DNA of 64,000 nucleotides from the NCBI GenBank assembly GCA_036389675.1, contig DASVWI010000034.1, forward strand, positions 1 through 64,000, written 5' to 3'. Of this stretch, positions 59,032 to 64,000 are shown in pieces. The position numbers were made by a program, and so were the translations under genes. Each line of letters opens with the position of its first letter. Position 1 is the first letter of the stretch. The notes beneath the pieces are model-generated. The model searched no databases. It worked only from the letters and a program-made list of their open reading frames with translations, and was not told the DNA's origin. Source of the stretch: DASQYE01 sp036389675 (lineage in GTDB: Bacteria > Acidobacteriota > Blastocatellia > Pyrinomonadales > Pyrinomonadaceae).

Positions 59032-60201
59032 TCATGCGTATTGTCCGGCGGCGTAGCCTGAGGCCCATGCCCATTGAAAGTTGTAGCCGCCGAGTTGGCC
59101 CGTCACGTCAACGACCTCGCCGATGAAGTAGAGGCCGGGAACGCGTCTGGCCTCCATCGTGCGCGACGATAGCTCGTCCGTATCCACGCCGCCCGCCGTC
59201 ACCTCTGCTTTTTTGTATCCTTCAGACCCGTCAGGCATCAGACGCCACTCTTCGAGTCGTCGCGCAATCTCTTCAAGTTCTTTGTTCGAGTAGCGAGAGA
59301 GCGGCCTTGATGGAGCATACAGGTTACACCATGCCTGTGCAAAACGGCGCGGCACGTGCTGCGATAGCAGGTTCGCGAGGTCAACATCGGACTGACGCCT
59401 CGACGCCAGAAGCTGGCGCGCGCTCGTGTCCGGCAGGAGGTTGATCTCGATGGCGTCGCCGCGCTTCCAGTAAGAGGAGATTTGCAGAATGGCCGGGCCG
59501 CTCAACCCTCGGTGCGTGAGCAGTACGTTCTCCCTGAACTGCGCGCCCTTTGTTGAGACGAGCGCATCGATGGAGACGCCGCTCAAAGCCTTCAACTCTT
59601 CGAGCCTGTTCGGGGCAAAGATTAAGGGGACGAGCGCGGGGCGCGTCTCGCGTATGCCGAGGCCGAACTGCCTTGCCAGTGCGTAGCCGAAATCCGTCGC
59701 CCCCGCGGGCGCGATGGAGAGCCCGCCCGTCGCAATCACCAGCGAAGCGGCTCGAAACTCTCCCTGATTGGTCTCAAGCGTAAAGTGCGCGTCCTTCGAG
59801 ACCCGACTCACCTTGCAGTTGAGACGTATCTCGACCCCGGCGGCGTCGCATTCCGCGAGCAGCATCCCGATAATCTGACGCGAGCTTTCATCGCAGAACA
59901 GTTGGCCCAGCTTCTTTTCGTGATAGCGTATGCCGTGGCGCTCGACGAGCGCGATGAAGTCCTGCGGCGTGAAGCGCGCGAGCGCAGATTTGGCGAAGCT
60001 CGGATTGGCGGAGAGGAAATTGTCCGCGCTCGTATAGAGGTTGGTGAAATTGCAGCGGCCTCCGCCGGAGATGGCTATCTTCTTTCCGACGCGATCATTG
60101 TGCTCGATGACGAGGGAGCTTCGCCCACGCTTGCCCGCCTCGATAGCGCAAAAGAGCCCGGCAGCACCGCCGCCAATAATTATGACATCCCTCTGAACCA
60201 T
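59032..60201 (-). CDS. HI0933-family FAD-dependent oxidoreductase
   Basis: A 389-residue flavoprotein. DVIIIGGGAAGLFCAIEAGK is the FAD dinucleotide motif; VGKKIAISGGGRCNFTN and ATGGLSIAPAGATDFGYALA are family hallmarks, and GLYFIGEVVDVTGQLGGYNF closes the FAD site. Members include BaiN-like flavoproteins and others of undefined reductase activity. No partner gene is evident. Its 5' end lies beside an inverted heptamer array. Confidence 0.9.
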   Translation of the reverse strand: MVQRDVIIIGGGAAGLFCAIEAGKRGRSSLVIEHNDRVGKKIAISGGGRCNFTNLYTSADNFLSANPSFAKSALARFTPQDFIALVERHGIRYHEKKLGQLFCDESSRQIIGMLLAECDAAGVEIRLNCKVSRVSKDAHFTLETNQGEFRAASLVIATGGLSIAPAGATDFGYALARQFGLGIRETRPALVPLIFAPNRLEELKALSGVSIDALVSTKGAQFRENVLLTHRGLSGPAILQISSYWKRGDAIEINLLPDTSARQLLASRRQSDVDLANLLSQHVPRRFAQAWCNLYAPSRPLSRYSNKELEEIARRLEEWRLMPDGSEGYKKAEVTAGGVDTDELSSRTMEARRVPGLYFIGEVVDVTGQLGGYNFQWAWASGYAAGQYA

Positions 60202-60204
60202 TCT

Positions 60205-60313
60205 GGATTTTAGATTTTGGATTTTAGATTAGCGCTTCGTCCGTCTTGAATTCTGGAAGCCGTGGCTCTCGGCCTGCGACGCTCGCCAATCCAAAATCCA
60301 AAATCTAAAATCC
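60205..60313. repeat. Inverted heptamer array (GGATTTT)n
   Basis: Left arm 60205-60230 is a run of GGATTTT/AGATTTT heptamers; right arm 60288-60313 is its complement with one mismatch in 26. It separates the divergent flavoprotein and bcp genes. Confidence 0.85.
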
Positions 60314-60330
60314 AAAATGCTTTCTGGTAA

Positions 60331-60339
60331 TGCTAGAAT
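60331..60339 (+). promoter_or_regulatory. Extended -10 promoter candidate for bcp
   Basis: TGCTAGAAT (TGn plus TAGAAT) lies 51 bases ahead of the bcp start and just after the heptamer array. No good -35 box is present, as is common with extended -10 promoters. Confidence 0.45.
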
Positions 60340-60390
60340 ACGGGCGCACTGTAAAACTAACAAATCGAAATAAAGGAGAAAGCATTAAGC

Positions 60391-60849
60391 ATGCTCAAGG
60401 AAGGCGATACTGCGCCGGATTTCCAGACCAGAGATGAACAGGGGCGTGAGGTCAAGCTCGCGGACTTTCGCGGCCAAAGGGTCGTGCTCTATTTCTATCC
60501 GAAGGACGACACGCCGGGCTGCACGAAGGAGGCCTGCTCTTTCCGCGACTCGCATTCGGTCTTCGAGGAAGAGAACATCAAGGTGCTCGGCGTCTCGCTC
60601 GACGACGAACAGTCGCATCAGGCTTTCATCTCCAAGTACGACCTGCCGTTCACGCTCCTGAGCGACACAGACCACGCGGTCGCGGACGCTTACGGCGTCT
60701 ACGGCGAGCAGACCTGGGGAGATAAGAAGTATATGGGCGTCTCGCGCAAGACGTTTCTGATAGACGAGCGGGGCGTGATTAAAAAGGTCTTCGACAAGGT
60801 CAACGTCGACGAGCATAGCGACGAAGTGCTTGAGGCCTTCGCGGCCTGA
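60391..60849 (+). CDS. bcp: Thioredoxin-dependent peroxiredoxin Bcp/PrxQ
   Basis: A 152-residue peroxiredoxin. The peroxidatic Cys44 and resolving Cys49 are in TPGCTKEACSFRD, the CX4C pattern of atypical 2-Cys Bcp enzymes. YFYPKDDTPG and SRKTFLIDERGVI are conserved. It reduces hydrogen peroxide and alkyl or lipid peroxides in the cytoplasm with electrons from thioredoxin. AAAGGAGAA lies upstream. The small gene at 60863 follows after 13 bases. Confidence 0.95.
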   Translation: MLKEGDTAPDFQTRDEQGREVKLADFRGQRVVLYFYPKDDTPGCTKEACSFRDSHSVFEEENIKVLGVSLDDEQSHQAFISKYDLPFTLLSDTDHAVADAYGVYGEQTWGDKKYMGVSRKTFLIDERGVIKKVFDKVNVDEHSDEVLEAFAA

Positions 60850-60862
60850 TAAGGAGAAGAGA

Positions 60863-61048
60863 ATGGCGGAAATTGATGAGAACAGGATACGCGCCGTGGT
60901 GCAGAGTGAGCTGCTCGGCATTATCAGCGACGCGCAGGAGCTTCTGGGCTTAACGCGAGACCCGACCGGGATGGCTAAAAAGGCTCTGGAAGGATTAGCC
61001 AATGTCATTCGCAAACGACAGCCCGCGACAGAGCGCGATGGTCAGTAA
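60863..61048 (+). CDS. Small conserved-looking hypothetical protein
   Basis: A 61-residue helical protein from ATG 60863, preceded by AAGGAGAAGAG. It is amphipathic and charged (IRAVVQSELLGIISDAQELL) with no membrane segment. Position between bcp and efpL at short distance suggests co-transcription. I recognise no family. Confidence 0.65.
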   Translation: MAEIDENRIRAVVQSELLGIISDAQELLGLTRDPTGMAKKALEGLANVIRKRQPATERDGQ

Positions 61049-61088
61049 CAAGACTTAAAGCAGAATTTTCCGAGAGGGAGACGGATGA

Positions 61089-61661
61089 ATGGCACTGATC
61101 GGAGCCAACGAGCTGAAGCGTAAGATGCTGATCGCGGTTGACGGGCAGCCCTTCACGGTGGTCGAGGTCTTCTTCGCTTCTCCGACCGCGCGCGGCGCGG
61201 CCACGATGGTCAGGACAAAGCTGCGCCACCTTTTGACCGGCGCGGTGCAGGAGCGCAGTTTCAAGTCGAGCGAGAAGTTCGCACAGCCTGACGTGCAGTT
61301 GACGCCGGCCTCTTTTCTTTACAGTGATGCGGACGGCTTTCATTTCATGGACGAATCAACCTACGAACAGTTTGCGTTCTCCGCGGAAGATGTCGGCGAT
61401 GATCGAGGCTATCTGAAGGAGGGCGTCACCGTGCAGGTCTTGAAGTATAACGGCGCGGCTGTCTCTTTCCAGTTGCCGCAGTACGTCGAATTGAAGATCG
61501 CCTCCACGGAGCTGGGCGCGCGCGGCGACACGGCAGCCGGTGGCGCAACCAAGCAGGCGACTCTTGAGACGGGGCTCGCCGTGCGCGTTCCGCTCTTTAT
61601 CAAGGAGGGCGAGACGGTTCGCGTCAATACGCAGAATGGCGAAGTCGCCGGACGCGCCTGA
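61089..61661 (+). CDS. efpL: EfpL (YeiP)-type elongation factor P paralogue
   Basis: A 190-residue three-domain EF-P-like protein. The beta3-beta4 loop, which in EF-P carries the modified Lys/Arg, reads SPTARGAAT (31-39), the same loop seen in E. coli YeiP/EfpL. ELPQ-like FQLPQYVELKI and KQATLETGLAVRVPLFIKEG in domains II-III also fit. EfpL relieves ribosome stalling at proline-containing and some other motifs without the canonical EF-P modification. Arg35 at the loop tip is the expected functional residue. No modification enzyme gene is adjacent. Most automated tools would label it EF-P. Confidence 0.85.
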   Translation: MALIGANELKRKMLIAVDGQPFTVVEVFFASPTARGAATMVRTKLRHLLTGAVQERSFKSSEKFAQPDVQLTPASFLYSDADGFHFMDESTYEQFAFSAEDVGDDRGYLKEGVTVQVLKYNGAAVSFQLPQYVELKIASTELGARGDTAAGGATKQATLETGLAVRVPLFIKEGETVRVNTQNGEVAGRA

Positions 61662-61753
61662 AGCCGCTCGCTCTCTTTTTCGCATGCGGGCGGCTTAAGC
61701 TTTTTATGAGCCCGGCCCGGACGTTGGATGAGACCGAAAGAAACGAGACGACT

Positions 61754-62524
61754 ATGGACAAGGAAGATATCACGCGGGCGGCTGAGGAGGCCGTCAAAGA
61801 CCTGCAACTGGATTGCGCCGTCACGGACATCACAAGGCCCATGGGCAAGAATACGTGGTGCATTCAGTTTAGCGGCAGCTACGGGCAGTTCTGCGACGAG
61901 TTTCAAGACAAGGCCGGGAAGGAGAACAGCGCCCGCCTCATGCGGGAAAAGATCAAGCGGTTTTTTCTCAAGCAGCGCAAGCCGACGCGTATCGTCAGGG
62001 GCAGAACGCCTTCAACGCGGAGCAGCGCCGTGGGCGAAGAGAATCTGCTGGGCACGCTCCTGCGCGTCGGCGAGCAGGCCATCAAGCAGGCGTCGCGCAT
62101 CACAAGCGAAGTGGTTGAGCGCGCGACCAATCTGAACGAGGCCGTGCTTAAGTCTCAGGCCGATATGCTCGAAGGCATCAGCCCCACAGCCGCCGCTGTC
62201 TTACGCCCGGAGGGCGGCGGCAGCGCGGGCCTAACCCAAGGCCCTCCGCCGCAGAGGATAGTCGAGCCCGTCTCGCACCAAAGCATCGGGCCGGTCGCGC
62301 CCCAGCGGCGCTCGGGCGCGACCGCGGCAGGGAAAGCAGCCGCCGAAGCGAAGGGTGCGACGCCAAAGCGCGCAGCGAAAGATTCGCGGTCGCGCGCGAC
62401 GACAAAGGCGACGAAAAAGGCTGCCGCGAAGAAGAGCGCGAAGGGCACGTCCGGTAAGAAGGGCGTGAAGGCTGCGGCCAGAAAAACGAGCAGTAAAAAG
62501 AGCGCCGCCAAGACGCGCCGATAA
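61754..62524 (+). CDS. Protein with histone H1-like Lys/Ala tail
   Basis: A 256-residue protein; ATG 61754 is preferred, ATG 61706 is possible. Residues 1-90 form a compact alpha/beta domain (CAVTDITRPMGKNTWCIQFS). A helical middle follows. The last 70 residues are a Lys/Ala/Ser/Thr-rich tail (KATKKAAAKKSAKGTSGKK) like the C-termini of bacterial histone H1-like proteins. DNA or RNA binding and nucleoid compaction are plausible but inferred. It lies between efpL and a small membrane protein gene. Confidence 0.75.
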   Translation: MDKEDITRAAEEAVKDLQLDCAVTDITRPMGKNTWCIQFSGSYGQFCDEFQDKAGKENSARLMREKIKRFFLKQRKPTRIVRGRTPSTRSSAVGEENLLGTLLRVGEQAIKQASRITSEVVERATNLNEAVLKSQADMLEGISPTAAAVLRPEGGGSAGLTQGPPPQRIVEPVSHQSIGPVAPQRRSGATAAGKAAAEAKGATPKRAAKDSRSRATTKATKKAAAKKSAKGTSGKKGVKAAARKTSSKKSAAKTRR

Positions 62525-62530
62525 CCTTGA

Positions 62531-62851
62531 ATGCCCTTTGTGCCGAATCCTCAACCGATGATATTTCGATTGAGTAGGATATGGGGCTTCCTTCGGGGCG
62601 AGGAGGCTTTTATCAGCAGGCACACTTTCTTCTGGCTGCTCTGCGCGCTCGTGATCGTCATGCTCATCGTCGGGCCGGTCAAGCAACTGCGCTCGGGCGT
62701 GGTGGAATACAGGAAGCGCCACTCGGGCGAGAGTCAAAGAAGACTCCTTCGCCGCAACGAGCCCGAAAAATTCTTCCTCTATGTGGTGGTTGAAACCCTC
62801 TCGCTGATTTTCTTTCTGGTCATGGCCTACCTGTTTATCTACAGGGGCTAA
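62531..62851 (+). CDS. Small membrane protein
   Basis: A 106-residue protein with two transmembrane segments (HTFFWLLCALVIVMLIVG and FFLYVVVETLSLIFFLVMAY) linked by a basic, charged loop. It begins 6 bases after the preceding stop, so the two are probably co-translated. No family recognised. Confidence 0.7.
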   Translation: MPFVPNPQPMIFRLSRIWGFLRGEEAFISRHTFFWLLCALVIVMLIVGPVKQLRSGVVEYRKRHSGESQRRLLRRNEPEKFFLYVVVETLSLIFFLVMAYLFIYRG

Positions 62852-62861
62852 TCCGTCAAAG

Positions 62862-62988
62862 CGTTCGATTCCGAACAGCGTCGTCCCGGAATTGGGAAAT
62901 TAAAGTTCTGGCTCGCGTCATCGCCCAGCGATTTCACTCGACGGACAGCCCGTTGAGCCACGGCGCGCGCCATGGCACGGTATTTCCA
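62862..62988 (+). promoter_or_regulatory. Sigma-54-like promoter with upstream activator palindrome, copy 1
   Basis: The palindrome GTTCG-ATTC-CGAAC (62863-62876) lies 110 bp ahead of TGGCACG-GTAT-TTCCA (62973-62988), which differs from the sigma-54 consensus only in the -12 GC (CC here). The start codon of the ABC ATPase is 134 bases downstream. CCCGGAA recurs 22 bp into both copies of this region. Confidence 0.6.
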
Positions 62989-63121
62989 TAGCTGGAACGA
63001 AGCACTCTTATTTTCAACGGATAGCGCGGGAAAGAAAAAGCGCGAAGATGGGAACTCTGCTGTAAATTGTTCGTTCTAGTCCTCAAGAAGTATCGGCGGC
63101 GATGGGAGCGCCCTCCTGGTC

Positions 63122-63790
63122 ATGATGATCCAAACAAGAAACGTAGAGAAGTTTTACGAGCACGGCGTACAGAAGACTTACGTGCTGCGGCGCGTCGATA
63201 TAGATATTGAAGAAGGCGAGTTCGTTTCCATCATGGGGCCGTCCGGCTCCGGCAAGTCAACTCTCCTGCACATCCTCGGCATGCACGACAGCGCATGGAC
63301 GGGCGAGTACTACTTCATGGGCCACCCCGTGCACAAGCTCGGCAAGAAGGAGCGAGCCCAGCTCCACAAACAGTATATGGGTTTCGTCTTTCAAAGCTAT
63401 CACCTGCTGGATCACCTGACGGTTTACGAGAATCTGGAGATACCGCTCTCCTACAAGGACATTAAAAAGAGCGACCGCGACTCGACGGTCGCCGACACGC
63501 TCGACCGCTTCCAGATCGTCGGCAAGAAGGACTTGTACCCGAACCAGCTCTCCGGCGGTCAGCAACAGCTCGTCGGTGTGGCGCGCGCCGTCATCATGAG
63601 TCCGAAGCTTATCCTTGCCGACGAGCCGACGGGCAATCTGCATTCGAGCCAGGGCAAAGAGATCATGGAGCTATTCAAGCGGCTCAACGATCAAGGGGTG
63701 ACGATTATTCAGGTGACACACTCTGAGCAGAACGCGTCCTACGGCAACCGCATCATCAAGCTACAGGACGGGTGGGTCGTGAAGGAGTAG
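63122..63790 (+). CDS. LolD/MacB-type ABC transporter ATPase
   Basis: A 222-residue ATPase. Walker A is GPSGSGKSTLLHILG (about 40), the Q-loop is GFVFQSYHLL, the signature is LSGGQQQLVGVARA, Walker B is LILADEPTGNL and the switch His is VTHSE. Size and motifs fit the LolD/MacB/FtsE group, which drives mechanotransmission or lipoprotein and peptide export with FtsX-type permeases. The signature normally reads LSGGQQQRVAIARA, so Arg is Leu here. No permease follows within the window; one is expected just beyond it. Expression is likely sigma-54-dependent. Confidence 0.92.
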   Translation: MMIQTRNVEKFYEHGVQKTYVLRRVDIDIEEGEFVSIMGPSGSGKSTLLHILGMHDSAWTGEYYFMGHPVHKLGKKERAQLHKQYMGFVFQSYHLLDHLTVYENLEIPLSYKDIKKSDRDSTVADTLDRFQIVGKKDLYPNQLSGGQQQLVGVARAVIMSPKLILADEPTGNLHSSQGKEIMELFKRLNDQGVTIIQVTHSEQNASYGNRIIKLQDGWVVKE

Positions 63791-63884
63791 AGGGCCTCGA
63801 AGGGGATGGAAATAGTTTGAGCCCCGGCTCATTCCATCCATTTGACTGAAAGCATTTCCTTTAGCCTCTGCCTCGCGTCCCTTT

Positions 63885-64000
63885 TGTTCGATTCCGAACA
63901 GGCTTTTCCCGGAAGCGAGAATCCGGGCTCGCAACGAAACCCAGGAGCTTTGGTTAAGCCAAGCTATTCTTTAGTTTAGCCGTCCCCGTGGGGTGGCACG
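63885..64000 (+). promoter_or_regulatory. Sigma-54-like control region, copy 2 (cut by window edge)
   Basis: A perfect TGTTCG-ATTC-CGAACA palindrome (63885-63900), CCCGGAA 22 bp downstream, and TGGCACG at 63994-64000, the last bases of the window, 108 bp from the palindrome. The -12 half and the target gene lie outside. Confidence 0.55.

Noticed and set aside
62863..62878. GTTCGATTCC resembling a tRNA T-arm (also at 63886)
   Set aside because: No acceptor, D or anticodon arm can be built around either copy. The motif is a palindrome at a fixed distance from TGGCACG, so a regulatory site is the better reading.

Overview
The window is about 64 kb of GC-rich bacterial chromosome, dense in genes and without rRNA, tRNA, CRISPR or phage genes that I could recognise. 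The gene content points to Acidobacteriota, probably a Blastocatellia-like lineage. The evidence is a PadR regulator next to an 'acidobacterial duplicated orphan permease' (ADOP), an Oar-like TonB-dependent receptor with a CarboxypepD_reg domain, a beta-propeller histidine kinase and DUF5666/DUF4097 secreted proteins. The taxon is inferred from families only.

Layout. 1-9.7 kb: a truncated VIT-domain protein, a YceH-like protein, an MFS exporter, the PadR/ADOP pair, an AmpG-type muropeptide permease and a GAF/SpoIIE phosphatase. 9.8-14 kb: a two-gene NarL-type two-component system on the minus strand. 14.4-20.6 kb: a large bacterial alpha-2-macroglobulin, a 21-bp tandem repeat array and a membrane protein. 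20.6-24.4 kb: a compact minus-strand operon of a VIT/vWA protein with a C-terminal PEP-CTERM-like signal, an exosortase and an EpsI-like protein, which looks like a complete dedicated protein-sorting system. 24.6-30.7 kb: a class V aminotransferase, an RraA-like protein, an acyl-AMP ligase/ACP/acyltransferase fusion, a YbaK-type deacylase and an acetyltransferase. 31-44 kb: envelope and accessory genes (TonB receptor, DUF5666, GNAT, APC permease with a saccharopine-dehydrogenase-like enzyme, DinB, SnoaL, DUF4097, a zinc-ribbon/NHL protein). 44-50 kb: a HEAT-repeat protein, an MBL-fold protein, a LysR regulator, an Asp/Glu racemase-family protein and a DapB-like reductase. 50.6-56.7 kb: a carbohydrate ABC operon (binding protein, two permeases, ATPase) followed by a TIM-barrel isomerase and a Gfo/Idh/MocA dehydrogenase, so uptake and early catabolism are encoded together. 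56.8-62.9 kb: an S9 peptidase, an HI0933-type flavoprotein, Bcp, an EfpL-type elongation factor and small proteins. 63.1-64 kb: a LolD/MacB-type ABC ATPase lying between two nearly identical upstream palindromes, each about 110 bp ahead of a sigma-54-like TGGCACG element.

Intergenic DNA is unusually structured. Two copies of a roughly 31-33 bp perfect palindrome differ by compensated substitutions. Five loci carry inverted pairs of heptanucleotide arrays, some of which form the 3' ends of genes. A 21-bp array of about 12-13 units follows the alpha-2-macroglobulin gene. The exosortase cassette, the paired sigma-54-like control regions and these repeat families are the most interesting signals.
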